In this document: positions 26,956-35,716 of the stretch, piece by piece
Layout of the letters: each line of letters begins with the position of its first letter
How positions within the stretch are numbered: the stretch's first letter is position 1
NCBI RefSeq assembly: GCF_910588715.1
Contig: NZ_CAJURG010000003.1
Location: 124,001-188,000 of the forward strand
Direction: 5' to 3'
DNA: 64,000 nucleotides
Source: an uncultured Clostridium sp.
GTDB taxonomy: Bacteria; Bacillota; Clostridia; Clostridiales; Clostridiaceae
Notes under the pieces: generated by a model
What the model saw: the letters and a program-made list of their open reading frames with translations, nothing else
What the model was told of the DNA's origin: nothing
Database searches by the model: none
Position numbers and translations under genes: made by a program

Positions 26956-27801
26956 TTATTTTTTTGTAAATTTCATTCCTATAAATCTTGCTCCAAAATT
27001 AATTATTGCATCTGCAATAATTAACGGTTTTTTATCTTCTAAACTTCTCTTTGCTATATATTTAAGAACAGTAAGTCCACGCTCTCCTGCACTATATTCT
27101 TTTAAATATTTATTTTCATCAAAAAATTTACCAATATCCCCATATCTTTTTAAAGTTTCCTTAAAGGACAAATCATGGGAATGAATTATTTTAGATTCTG
27201 CTGCATATTCAATTTTATAACCATTCATAATAAGTTTATATGCAAAATACATATCTTCATTGGTAGGTAAATTTTTATTATCATATCCATTTAATTTCAT
27301 AAATATTTCTTTAGAAATAGCACTTGAAGCATCTGAAAAGAAAAAGGTCATAAGTCCTAATCTTTCAATATCACTTTTACTTACAATTCTTTTTTCATTT
27401 GGATAGTTTATTTCTCTAGTATACTTTTCTATCTTGTGTTCTTCATATCCTATTTGTCTACTAAACGCAGCTTCACATTTACCATCAATTATATCTTTTG
27501 TTAAATAATATAACCAGTATTCATCTACTATTTTTATATCTTGAGTTATAAATACTATTATTTCACCAGTAGATTCAAATGCTGCTTTTTCTCTTACTAA
27601 GCTATGCGAAAATTCTTTTTTTGAAATTTTCTTATATCTACATTGTAATTTTTTCAATTTATCTTCTGTATTATCACTTGATTCAGTTAAAATAAACTTT
27701 ATTTCTGCAATACAAACATCTTTTTGCTTTATAATGCTTAAATATAAATCTTCAATATAATTTTCAGCATTATAAAGAGGACATATTATGGATATTTTCA
27801 T
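26956..27801 (-). CDS. Glycosyltransferase family 2, probable rhamnosyltransferase
   Basis: The 281-residue protein has a GT2 (GT-A fold) N-terminus, SIICPLYNAENYIEDLYLSI, a QDI motif in place of a DxD at about residue 88-90, and the late NEDMYFAYKL acceptor-side motif. A short polar C-terminus without transmembrane helices suggests a peripheral cytosolic enzyme. It lies between the initiating transferase and rfbA, so it probably adds an early sugar, plausibly rhamnose, to the lipid-linked primer. The sugar specificity is inferred only from context. ATG 27801 follows GGAGG. Confidence 0.82.
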   Translation of the reverse strand: MKISIICPLYNAENYIEDLYLSIIKQKDVCIAEIKFILTESSDNTEDKLKKLQCRYKKISKKEFSHSLVREKAAFESTGEIIVFITQDIKIVDEYWLYYLTKDIIDGKCEAAFSRQIGYEEHKIEKYTREINYPNEKRIVSKSDIERLGLMTFFFSDASSAISKEIFMKLNGYDNKNLPTNEDMYFAYKLIMNGYKIEYAAESKIIHSHDLSFKETLKRYGDIGKFFDENKYLKEYSAGERGLTVLKYIAKRSLEDKKPLIIADAIINFGARFIGMKFTKK

Positions 27802-27827
27802 TTATTTTTCCTCCGACTTTATATGTC

Positions 27828-28496
27828 TTAAATAGCGCCTTCACCTCTAATTACAGAACCAAAGGTTTTAAAAATTATTTTTAAATCTAACCACAAACTT
27901 CTATTATCTATATAATACATATCCATTTTAATTCTTTCCTCATATGTAGTATCACTTCTTCCATTAGCTTGCCAGTATCCCGTAAGCCCAGGAACAACTG
28001 AAAATAATTTAGGTGCATATTTTCCATAAAGTGCTACTTCTTTTTCAACTATTGGCCTAGGTCCAACTATGCTCATAGTACCATTTAATATGTTTATTAA
28101 CTGTGGTAATTCATCTATACTTGTTCTTCTTAAAAAATCCCCTACCTTAGTAACTCTAGGATCATTTTCTAATTTAAAATTTTTATAAAACTCTTCCTTT
28201 TGTTCTTTTGTAAAATTATCAAATATCTCTTGAGAATTTTGATACATAGTTCTAAATTTATAAACCTTTATATCTTTTCCACCTATTCCTTTTCTAGTAT
28301 GGCCAAATATTACTGGACCCTTTGAGTCTAATTTTATAGCTATTGTAACAATAAGAAAAATCGGACTTAATATTATTAATCCTACTAACGAACCAACTAT
28401 ATCTATAAATCTTTTAAAAAACAAATAAACCTTTATTCCTCTTTTGTCATCTCCCATATCATTAACTCTAAAACTAGTCATATTATCACACTCCAT
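27828..28496 (-). CDS. Undecaprenyl-phosphate sugar-1-phosphate transferase (WbaP/CpsE-type)
   Basis: About 222 residues. It is a monotopic bacterial sugar transferase: KRFIDIVGSLVGLI hydrophobic hairpin, then KVYKFRTMY, DPRVTKVGDFLRRTSIDELPQ, GPRP and PGLTGYWQANGRS. These are the catalytic-core motifs of the family that loads the first sugar phosphate onto undecaprenyl phosphate. It lacks the large N-terminal domain of WbaP. I chose ATG 28496, six bases after GGAG; ATG 28481, nine bases after another GGAG, is equally possible, and ATG 28520 has no SD. It is the first gene of the operon that includes the dTDP-rhamnose genes. Confidence 0.9.
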   Translation of the reverse strand: MECDNMTSFRVNDMGDDKRGIKVYLFFKRFIDIVGSLVGLIILSPIFLIVTIAIKLDSKGPVIFGHTRKGIGGKDIKVYKFRTMYQNSQEIFDNFTKEQKEEFYKNFKLENDPRVTKVGDFLRRTSIDELPQLINILNGTMSIVGPRPIVEKEVALYGKYAPKLFSVVPGLTGYWQANGRSDTTYEERIKMDMYYIDNRSLWLDLKIIFKTFGSVIRGEGAI

Positions 28497-28558
28497 ATGA
28501 ATCTCCGTTAATACTCCCATATATTTATTATTATCAAATTCCTTTATAATTACTATAA

Positions 28559-28585
28559 TATAAAAATTAATATTTAATTTTTATA
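28559..28585 (-). promoter_or_regulatory. AT-only hairpin overlapping the leader ORF
   Basis: A perfect 12-bp inverted repeat TATAAAAATTAA/TTAATTTTTATA with a 3-base loop; the 5' arm is inside the leader ORF. Ribosomes on the leader frame would melt it. Being GC-free, it is weakly stable, so a regulatory role is only inferred. Confidence 0.35.
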
Positions 28586-28599
28586 TAATTAATTCCCAT
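28567..28599 (-). CDS. Candidate 10-residue leader peptide
   Basis: Between the predicted promoter and the transferase gene, a perfect AAGGAGG-type SD (28605-28611) lies five bases before ATG 28599. It opens a 10-codon frame, MGINYIKIKY, ending in TAA at 28567-28569. The stop lies inside a 12-bp AT hairpin (28559-28585). A strong SD in front of such a short frame is unusual unless it is a regulatory leader peptide. There is no run of one amino acid as in classical attenuation. Confidence 0.35.
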   Translation of the reverse strand: MGINYIKIKY

Positions 28600-28696
28600 T
28601 TGAACCTCCTTAAAATTATAATAACCCTCTCTATACTACCTTATTTTTATTCCATATAGTAGCACTTTTTCTACAATTTTTAAGTTTTTTATGTTT

Positions 28697-28725
28697 ATTA
28701 TACCTTAAATTTAGATTAATTTCTA
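28697..28725 (-). promoter_or_regulatory. Predicted promoter of the WbaP-rfb operon
   Basis: Minus-strand TAGAAA (28720-28725), a 17-base spacer and a perfect TATAAT (28697-28702). It would give a leader of about 195 bases. Confidence 0.4.
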
Positions 28726-28781
28726 ATTATAGTCATACATAAAGTAAATCTTACTATTTAATAATATTAATGTCAATATAA

Positions 28782-28805
28782 AAGGCGCACTATACTGTGC
28801 ACCTT
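28782..28805 (-). terminator. Terminator of the GT/Wzx/Wzy operon
   Basis: A 9-bp stem AAGGCGCAC/GTGCACCTT (one C-A mismatch; 28782-28790 with 28797-28805) is followed by TTTTAT on the minus strand, 41 bases after the wzy stop. Confidence 0.65.
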
Positions 28806-28845
28806 AATTAAATCTTAATAAATTATATATAAAATTTTAAATCTT

Positions 28846-30174
28846 TTAATCATATAGTTGTATCAAATAAACTTCCATAACTAAAACAAAGAATACTGAT
28901 AAACCTGCAATATATGGATTTGTAATTGATGATGCTAAAATTGACATAGTTCCTATTGTCCACCCTACTAACATCTGTTCATCTTTTTGTTTTAACCCCT
29001 TCTTAAATAAAATAATTAATAACTTAACAAAATTATATATTAAGTATCCAAAGAATATTAATACTCCAATTACTCCTGTTTTAAATAATAATTCTACATA
29101 ATAAAGTTCAAAGCTACTACTGCTAACAGGTTGAAGACCATTATCTTGCATATATTGAGGATACTCATAAATATGAGAACCAAATCCCCATCCTAAAACT
29201 GGTTTTTCCTTTATCTTATCAACTAAAAATCTAAGTTGAATTGCTCTAACTTTATTAGACTCATCATTTTCAAAATCTGTAATAGACTCTACTCTATCTT
29301 TTATACTGCCAGATGATTGTGGTAAATTTTGCTCTGGACTTACAGATACTATAGTCTTAGGTAATATAATTGCTACTAAAATTAATGGTATTATAGCAAT
29401 TAAAACATTTTTTATAGTTAATTTATACTTTTTAACTCTCCATAAATAATAAGCAAATGATAAAAATACTACACCTATTGTTCCAAGCCAAAAACCTCTT
29501 GTATTTGATACATATATTCCAATTAAAAGAATTGCTAATTTTAATATTCCAAATATATTTTTTTCTTTATTAAATAATTTAATAAATATTATTGCTACTG
29601 CAAGTTGCATAAAAATCCCATTATATAAATATACTCTAGCATAATTATTAGATAATACTAATCCACTTATAAGTCCATACTGTAATTTAGTGTTTAAATC
29701 ATTATAAATTGCTATTATATGCAAATCATTAGGTAAATAAATTCTACTTATTACAAACAAAGCAATTGTTATAACAGCTACTATAGTTGCACAATTTACA
29801 AATATATTTAATATCTTACTAATATTTTCGCTTTTACCTCTTACATAAACTATTAAAAGAAGTATATATAATACTCCTAAAAACGAATTTACATCTGAAA
29901 ATATATCACCAAAACTATTACCATTAATTAATCCAATAATACTACCATATGCAATATATATACATACTACAATAATAGGAATTAAAAATCTTTTTTCAAT
30001 TTTTATTCTTTCTCTAAAAATCATATATAATGAGAAAAGTATTCCTACTGCAAATAATCCCTTTCTAATTGGAAGATTTAATATATGACCAAGTCCCCCT
30101 AATACAAATTCAATAAAAATTAATGCTGTAACCACATTAAAAACATTTCTTATAGCATCTTTTTTACCTTCCAT
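28846..30174 (-). CDS. wzy: O-antigen polymerase/ligase-like protein (Wzy)
   Basis: The 442-residue membrane protein has about 12 hydrophobic helices and the Wzy_C/O-antigen ligase landmark region: a large extracytoplasmic loop containing RFLVDKIKEKPVLGWGFGSH and ending before LYYVELLFKTGVIGVLIFFG. The GWGFGSH motif in the loop is typical. It should polymerise flipped lipid-linked oligosaccharides on the outer membrane face. It is the last gene of the unit that also encodes Wzx and the transferases, and ATG 30174 follows AGGGGAG. WaaL-like ligase activity cannot be excluded from sequence, but the Wzx neighbour favours Wzy. Confidence 0.88.
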   Translation of the reverse strand: MEGKKDAIRNVFNVVTALIFIEFVLGGLGHILNLPIRKGLFAVGILFSLYMIFRERIKIEKRFLIPIIVVCIYIAYGSIIGLINGNSFGDIFSDVNSFLGVLYILLLIVYVRGKSENISKILNIFVNCATIVAVITIALFVISRIYLPNDLHIIAIYNDLNTKLQYGLISGLVLSNNYARVYLYNGIFMQLAVAIIFIKLFNKEKNIFGILKLAILLIGIYVSNTRGFWLGTIGVVFLSFAYYLWRVKKYKLTIKNVLIAIIPLILVAIILPKTIVSVSPEQNLPQSSGSIKDRVESITDFENDESNKVRAIQLRFLVDKIKEKPVLGWGFGSHIYEYPQYMQDNGLQPVSSSSFELYYVELLFKTGVIGVLIFFGYLIYNFVKLLIILFKKGLKQKDEQMLVGWTIGTMSILASSITNPYIAGLSVFFVLVMEVYLIQLYD

Positions 30175-30192
30175 CTTTTTCTCCCCTCTATT

Positions 30193-31080
30193 TTATTTAT
30201 TATTTTTAAATTCACCAAACACATTATTTTTATAATCTTTTATCCCATTTCTAATGTATTTAAATTTTTCTATTTTACTATCTTCAAATAAAATGATTTT
30301 TAAATTCTCAGTGATAAATCTTCTTTTATCCTTCAATACCCATTTAGGAAAATCATTTTTGTATTTATCCCAGATATAATGTCTATTTCTACTCATGTAA
30401 TATCTTCTTAAAGGACTGTGGTTAGTAGGTGTCATTTTTAGTCCAAGCAAACTTTTTTTCACACTCTCTCCTAAATTGTGTATTAAAATAGCTGACTTAA
30501 CTTGTATTATTTTAAAACCTTTCTTATTTAAATATAAACAATAATCATGATCCACTAAATCAATGAATAATCTTTCATCATACATTCCTATATTTTTATA
30601 TATTTCAGCTTTTGTTAATGCTCCCGAAGTAATTTCTGTTAACACCTCCCTATAAGAAACTGATGAAACTTGAGTGATACTACTAGCATTGCTTTTATAT
30701 TCCTTTTCCTCAACATGTATCGGTACAAGCATTGCTACCTTTTCTTTGAAATCTTCATCAAAACTTTCATAACAATTTAACATATTTTTAATCATGTCAT
30801 CTGTAATAATACTATCATGATCCAAAGTTAATATCCAGTTATATCCTTTTTTTATTGAATAATTTATTCCCTTATTTAAGGCATATGCTATTCCTTTATT
30901 TTCTTCCAAATATATTATAGTAGTTTCTCTTTCAAGTTCTTTTAACATACTAATTGTTTTATCTTTAGAACCATTATCAACAACTATAATTTCATCTACT
31001 TTTCCTTTAAGCTTATTGATACGCTTTTTAAAATCATTTTCTACATTATAAGTTATAATAACTGCTGCTACACTATTCAA
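30193..31080 (-). CDS. Glycosyltransferase family 2, rhamnosyltransferase-like (A')
   Basis: The 295-residue GT2 protein starts with a TTG (31080) behind GGAGG. Motifs are AAVIITYNVEN, IIVVDNGSKD, the donor-site LTLDHDSI and FIDLVDHDYCL, then NHSPLRRYYMSRNRHY. The DLVDHDYC and RRYYMSRN features match the RfbF-type L-rhamnosyltransferase group. It is paralogous to the 36595-35717 gene, sharing the same motif series. The donor is probably dTDP-rhamnose made by the rfb genes downstream, but this is inference. Confidence 0.85.
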   Translation of the reverse strand: MNSVAAVIITYNVENDFKKRINKLKGKVDEIIVVDNGSKDKTISMLKELERETTIIYLEENKGIAYALNKGINYSIKKGYNWILTLDHDSIITDDMIKNMLNCYESFDEDFKEKVAMLVPIHVEEKEYKSNASSITQVSSVSYREVLTEITSGALTKAEIYKNIGMYDERLFIDLVDHDYCLYLNKKGFKIIQVKSAILIHNLGESVKKSLLGLKMTPTNHSPLRRYYMSRNRHYIWDKYKNDFPKWVLKDKRRFITENLKIILFEDSKIEKFKYIRNGIKDYKNNVFGEFKNNK

Positions 31081-31097
31081 GGATTATACCTCCATAT

Positions 31098-32093
31098 TTA
31101 TAAATCAAATAATTTATATATTTCTTTATCAGATATATTTATATTTTTTAATATTTGACATCTTTTATCTTCCATTAAGCTTTTTTTAACTTTAATTTCT
31201 TTAACATATTTTAAACATTTCCAATCAAATATCGTAAAAAATACTAGGTATTTCATTAAGCCTATATATATTTTACTCTTGTCTTTTTTAAAGGCATAAC
31301 TTGTTTCATTTTTTATAATCATTAAATAGTGATTTCTAAAAGAAATACCCTTTAAAAATTCCGACTGACTTCTTCTATTTTTTATAGTGTTTATTATTCC
31401 TTTACTGCTATTCATTCCTCTTCCATGATAAGCAATTGCATCATGTACATAATAACATTTAAATCCATAAAGATTTAATCTCCAGCAAATATCTATATCT
31501 TCTTTATATGCAAAAAAATCATTATCAAAATATTCACCATTAATTTTTATTTTTTCTAATACTTCTTTCTTGAAAACGGCAGCGGCTCCACAAACCCCAA
31601 ATACTCTTTTATCTTTTTCATATTTGCCTTCATCAGCTTCATTTTGTCCAATATCAATTCCTTGTCTGTAATGATTAAAGGATATTCCTGCAGAATCAAT
31701 TATGTTTAATTTTTTATCATTATCAAAGTCATATTTAAGAAGCTTTCCTGTTACTGCCCCAATAGTAATATCTTCTTTAAACTTTTTAATGCAATTTTCT
31801 ATATAATTTTCTCCAAAAACAATATCAGGATTAGCTATTATAACATAGTCACCTTTTGATAATTCAATTCCCTTATTTGCTCCACCAGCATATCCCGTAT
31901 TTTTATTTTTAAATAATTTAACATTATCTAAAAAATTTTCTTCAATTATTTTTACAGAATTATCTGTAGAATCATTATCTATCACTATTATTTCTATATT
32001 TTTATAATTTTGATTTAATAATGATTTTATACACTTATATAAGTATTTTTCCCCATTCCAATTAACTATCGCTATAGAAACTAGTTTTTCCAT
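31098..32093 (-). CDS. Glycosyltransferase family 2, WbbL-like (B')
   Basis: The 331-residue GT2 enzyme has SIAIVNWNGEKYLYKCIKSL, VIDNDSTDNS, IIANPDIVF and a late DFFAYKEDIDICWRLNLYGF segment, the pattern of WbbL-like rhamnosyl- or related transferases. A C-terminal helical and basic region may bind the membrane. Its closest in-window relative is the 35694-34783 gene, which has the same motif order. Start ATG 32093 with a weak AGAGAG SD. Sugar and linkage cannot be assigned. Confidence 0.85.
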   Translation of the reverse strand: MEKLVSIAIVNWNGEKYLYKCIKSLLNQNYKNIEIIVIDNDSTDNSVKIIEENFLDNVKLFKNKNTGYAGGANKGIELSKGDYVIIANPDIVFGENYIENCIKKFKEDITIGAVTGKLLKYDFDNDKKLNIIDSAGISFNHYRQGIDIGQNEADEGKYEKDKRVFGVCGAAAVFKKEVLEKIKINGEYFDNDFFAYKEDIDICWRLNLYGFKCYYVHDAIAYHGRGMNSSKGIINTIKNRRSQSEFLKGISFRNHYLMIIKNETSYAFKKDKSKIYIGLMKYLVFFTIFDWKCLKYVKEIKVKKSLMEDKRCQILKNINISDKEIYKLFDL

Positions 32094-32155
32094 ATATAAA
32101 ATTCTCTCTTCCTAATGTAAATATTTAAAAATTATAATATTATTATATAAAACTC

Positions 32156-33598
32156 CTAATTGATTGTTTTCTTTAGTTTTGATTTTAATAAATTAAAAAA
32201 ATTCTTAATAATATTATCTTTTAATAATATTAAAATTCCAAAATATACTATAGAACCAATTATTATTTGTCTTGCCAATATAAAAATATTTCTATAAGTT
32301 CCTTCACCTAAAAAAGAAACTATTATTAACATAACTATTCCTGAAATCCAATACTTATATGTTTCTTTAATCCAAGAAATATCTACTATTTCTCTCGAAT
32401 ACCATAATTGAATTAATGCAATTGAAAATTCTGCAGATACTGTTGCAATTACTGCCCCTAAAGCTGAAAACTTAGGAATTAAAATTAAATTAAGAATAAA
32501 GTTAACAGCAGCACCAACACAAACTGAAATTGTATATTCTTTATTTTTTCCTACAGCTATCATATATTGTGTACCAAAAACATTTCCTACTCCAATTATT
32601 ATTACTAGAATTGAAGATATCTTTAACAAAGGTATAACACTAAGATACTCATATCCAAAAAACATAGGAATAAACCTATCACTTACCCCCATTATTCCAA
32701 ATGCAATTGGTATCGCTAGAAAGCTTATAATAGTAAATGATTTTTTAAGAGTATTCTTTACTATATCGTGTTGATTTTTACTAATTAAACTAGCTATCCT
32801 AGGCATCATTACTGTACCTAAGGAAGTCAATATTGTAAGTAATATTCTAACAATCTTTTGAGATTGATCATAATATCCTACCTCTACAGTAGGTGAAAAT
32901 ACACCTAACATAGTTTTATCTAAAACTGTGTAAATTTGTGTTGCTACTTGAGGTATAAAAAGAACTAAAATAGGAGTTATATGTCTTCTTAACTTTAATT
33001 TATCTAAAGACTTAAAAGAAAAAGTACTCTTATCTACATATATCCACATTACAAATTGACCAATAAACATAGTTAAACTATTTATAAGAATATATTGCCA
33101 TAAATCATTACTATCTTTTACAAAAATAAATATTAAAAATACAGATATAATTTTAACTAAAAAACTTCTTATTGATGCATTTTTAAAATCCTCTATTCCA
33201 ACAAAATACCATGATATATCTATTGCACTAGATAAAATAAAGAATCCTTGCAACATATAATATAATCCTAAAGAACTTCTAATACCTAATACTAATACAA
33301 ATATAATATAAGAAATCATACAACCAATAAACTGAATTGAAAATATTTCCCAAAAAGTTTGCCTTAATTTTCGTCTATTCTCTCTAACTGTAGCAATTTT
33401 TTTAGTAGCATACATAGTTATTCCAAGTGTTCCAAGTAACATAAAATATTGTGTATTTGCATTAGTTAAGCTATTAGTTCCTACACCTTGTGGACCTAAT
33501 ACTCTAGATACATATGGCATAGTTATCAAAGGCAATAAAATAGCAGTAATTTGATATATCAAATTATATAAGTAATTTGTCCTAACACTTCTTGCCAT
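32156..33598 (-). CDS. wzx: Oligosaccharide flippase (Wzx, MOP/PST family)
   Basis: The 480-residue protein has about 12-14 transmembrane segments and the PST/MATE-type start NYLYNLIYQITAILLPLITMPYVSRVLGPQGVG, which is the usual Wzx entry motif, read here in pieces. It should move undecaprenyl-linked repeat units across the membrane. ATG 33598 follows GAGGAG one base downstream of the WsaF-like gene's stop at 33600, so the two are translationally linked. Presence beside Wzy and an initiating transferase indicates a Wzx/Wzy-dependent pathway rather than an ABC transporter route. Confidence 0.93.
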   Translation of the reverse strand: MARSVRTNYLYNLIYQITAILLPLITMPYVSRVLGPQGVGTNSLTNANTQYFMLLGTLGITMYATKKIATVRENRRKLRQTFWEIFSIQFIGCMISYIIFVLVLGIRSSLGLYYMLQGFFILSSAIDISWYFVGIEDFKNASIRSFLVKIISVFLIFIFVKDSNDLWQYILINSLTMFIGQFVMWIYVDKSTFSFKSLDKLKLRRHITPILVLFIPQVATQIYTVLDKTMLGVFSPTVEVGYYDQSQKIVRILLTILTSLGTVMMPRIASLISKNQHDIVKNTLKKSFTIISFLAIPIAFGIMGVSDRFIPMFFGYEYLSVIPLLKISSILVIIIGVGNVFGTQYMIAVGKNKEYTISVCVGAAVNFILNLILIPKFSALGAVIATVSAEFSIALIQLWYSREIVDISWIKETYKYWISGIVMLIIVSFLGEGTYRNIFILARQIIIGSIVYFGILILLKDNIIKNFFNLLKSKLKKTIN

Positions 33599-33599
33599 A

Positions 33600-34766
33600 T
33601 TACTCTCCTCTTCTTTCGTTGATACCTTCTAAAATTTTAACAAATTCATCTGTAGTTTTTTCCCAACTTAATTTCTTTAAAAATTTTATTGAATTTTGAT
33701 TCATGTCCTTTAATCTTTTTGGATTGTTAATTACCTCTTTAACTTGTTTGTAAAATTCATTATAATCAAAAGAAGTTATAATAGCAGTGTTTTCCGGGAA
33801 AAAATACTCAAAAGTACCCTCTTTAAACTCTATTACTGGTAAACCTGTAGCTAACATTTCATAAGGTACTAATGAAATATTTGTTAATGATGCAACTAAT
33901 CCAAAGTCTGAATTATTATATAAATTTAATAGTTCACTCTTATTTAATTTCCCTAAGTTTTCTCCACCTTCACATTTAAAATTCTTATCCTCACCATAAT
34001 ATTTAATATTTATGCTGATATCTTCTTTGCTAAAATCATTTTTTAATTTCGTAAGTAAATATTGAATTAAATATGGAGCTCTTTTACCAACATCTTTAAT
34101 ATATACAGCAAAATTAAATTCTTTTTTATCCTTATATGAATCAAAATCTCTTTTCTTTGCAAAATACTCCTTACTTTCATAAGGGAAAGTAATAAAGTCT
34201 AATTTTGAATTTACGAAACATTCCTTTTCTATCATATGTTTATTCCATTTTCCCAAACTAACCATATGGTATCCAACTTCATAACTTTTTTGAGCCATAA
34301 TATAACTCTCTCCATATAAATTAAAATATGGTTCATAATCCTGTATAAAATACATTTTATATCCACTCATTTTTCTTGAATAATACACAGATTCCCATGA
34401 TGTGGCGATTACTATATCACTCTTTACTTTTGTAATATCATCACCAATAATATTTCCCTTATAATTGCTTAAATTTATCTCTGCATTTTTCTTCATATCA
34501 CCTATATTTTGAGGTGCAAAAGAAACATATCCTACATCATAACCCCTTTTACTAAGTTCTGTCCCTAACCTTAATATAGATGTATGTCCTCCACTAAAAG
34601 CAGGCATTCCTGGTATAACAAATGTTATACTTTTTATTTGTTTTGGTAATTTATTTACAATTGGAGTAAAATCTACTTCTTCCAATAAGTTATTTATATA
34701 TCTTTTAAAGTTACTTTGATCTCTTAAATAAATAACTTTTCTCATCGCCTTTACTATTTTTCTCAC
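33600..34766 (-). CDS. WsaF-like GT4 glycosyltransferase
   Basis: The 388-residue protein starts at GTG 34766 behind AGGAGG. It has two GT-B-like halves: PGMPAFSGGHTSILRLGTELSKRG in the first (acceptor side), and NSDFGLVASLTNISLVPYEMLATGLPVIEF in the second, where the conserved Glu contacts the nucleotide sugar. The SGGHTSI loop and FIQDYEPYF motif resemble WsaF, a rhamnosyltransferase of S-layer glycan synthesis. There is no membrane helix. It lies between GT2 genes and the flippase, so it likely adds an internal sugar of the repeat unit, possibly rhamnose. Confidence 0.8.
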   Translation of the reverse strand: MRKIVKAMRKVIYLRDQSNFKRYINNLLEEVDFTPIVNKLPKQIKSITFVIPGMPAFSGGHTSILRLGTELSKRGYDVGYVSFAPQNIGDMKKNAEINLSNYKGNIIGDDITKVKSDIVIATSWESVYYSRKMSGYKMYFIQDYEPYFNLYGESYIMAQKSYEVGYHMVSLGKWNKHMIEKECFVNSKLDFITFPYESKEYFAKKRDFDSYKDKKEFNFAVYIKDVGKRAPYLIQYLLTKLKNDFSKEDISINIKYYGEDKNFKCEGGENLGKLNKSELLNLYNNSDFGLVASLTNISLVPYEMLATGLPVIEFKEGTFEYFFPENTAIITSFDYNEFYKQVKEVINNPKRLKDMNQNSIKFLKKLSWEKTTDEFVKILEGINERRGE

Positions 34767-34782
34767 AATAATGCCTCCTTGT

Positions 34783-35694
34783 TTAGTTCTTCAAATATTC
34801 GATTTTTTTACTTTCTTTTAAACCATCATTTAATCCTTTTAAAGTAGATTTTATAGCATTAAAATTATTTATATTTTTTATAAGAGTTTTTAAAAACCTT
34901 ATATAATATTCCTTTTTATGTGATTTATAATCCTCAATAGTTTGATTTCTTTTAGTATACATAAATAAATTTCTTGTTAAATAATATTCCTTAAATCCAC
35001 TTGTTTTACTACCAGTTGCTGAATGCATATGATATACAATGCTTTCTCTTAATAATTTAAACTTAAATCCTGCTGACTTAAGCCTTAAAGATAAATCAAC
35101 ATCTTCAAAATATGCAAAAAAATTGCTATCAAAATAGTTATTATTATCTAGCTTTACTTTTTCTAGTGCTCTTGTTGAATAAATTGCAGCTCCGGCACAT
35201 ACTCCATCTATGATTATATTATCTTTACTTAAGATATCTGATACACTTTCTTTAAATCCTACTTGAACTGGAATTAAATCCTTTTTAAATTTCAAACCTG
35301 CTGCATCACAAACGTTTTTATTAAAATAATTTATCATAAATAATTGAAATACATCAAACTCTTCATTACTATATATTTCATTCATAGCATTTTTTAAAGA
35401 ATTTACTGGAACTTCAACATCATTATTTAATGTTAAAATATAATCACATCCATCATTAATAGCTTTTTTTATTCCAATATTATTAGCTGGGGCAAAACCA
35501 CTATTATAACTCATTTCTATTAAATCTATATTTAATCTCTTGCTATAACTTCTAATCACTTTTTTAGAATTATCTTTAGAATCATTATCAATTATATAAA
35601 CTTTAAAGTCCTTAAAAGATTGATTTTCTAAACTTAGAAGACATTTATCAATTAATTTTTCACCATTCCAATTAGCAATTACTATTCCTAGCAT
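34783..35694 (-). CDS. Glycosyltransferase family 2, WbbL-like (B)
   Basis: The 303-residue GT2 protein shows GIVIANWNGEKLIDKCLLSL, IIDNDSKDNS, LTLNNDVEVP and FAYFEDVDLSLRLKSAGF, with the same motif order as the 32093-31098 gene. The ATG at 35694 follows AAAGGAG. It is followed by the WsaF-like gene after 16 bases, consistent with one operon. Donor and linkage are unknown; rhamnose is plausible from the locus. Confidence 0.85.
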   Translation of the reverse strand: MLGIVIANWNGEKLIDKCLLSLENQSFKDFKVYIIDNDSKDNSKKVIRSYSKRLNIDLIEMSYNSGFAPANNIGIKKAINDGCDYILTLNNDVEVPVNSLKNAMNEIYSNEEFDVFQLFMINYFNKNVCDAAGLKFKKDLIPVQVGFKESVSDILSKDNIIIDGVCAGAAIYSTRALEKVKLDNNNYFDSNFFAYFEDVDLSLRLKSAGFKFKLLRESIVYHMHSATGSKTSGFKEYYLTRNLFMYTKRNQTIEDYKSHKKEYYIRFLKTLIKNINNFNAIKSTLKGLNDGLKESKKIEYLKN

Positions 35695-35716
35695 ATTTCT
35701 TCTCCTTTTAATTACT

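Larger units (their letters stand above)
28497..28845. other. 349-bp gap between two polysaccharide operons
   Basis: No conventional gene is seen. It holds the terminator of the upstream unit (28782-28805), then a candidate promoter (28697-28725), a leader ORF and an AT hairpin (28559-28599) and alternative starts for the transferase gene. It separates the assembly genes from the precursor and initiation genes. Confidence 0.6.
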
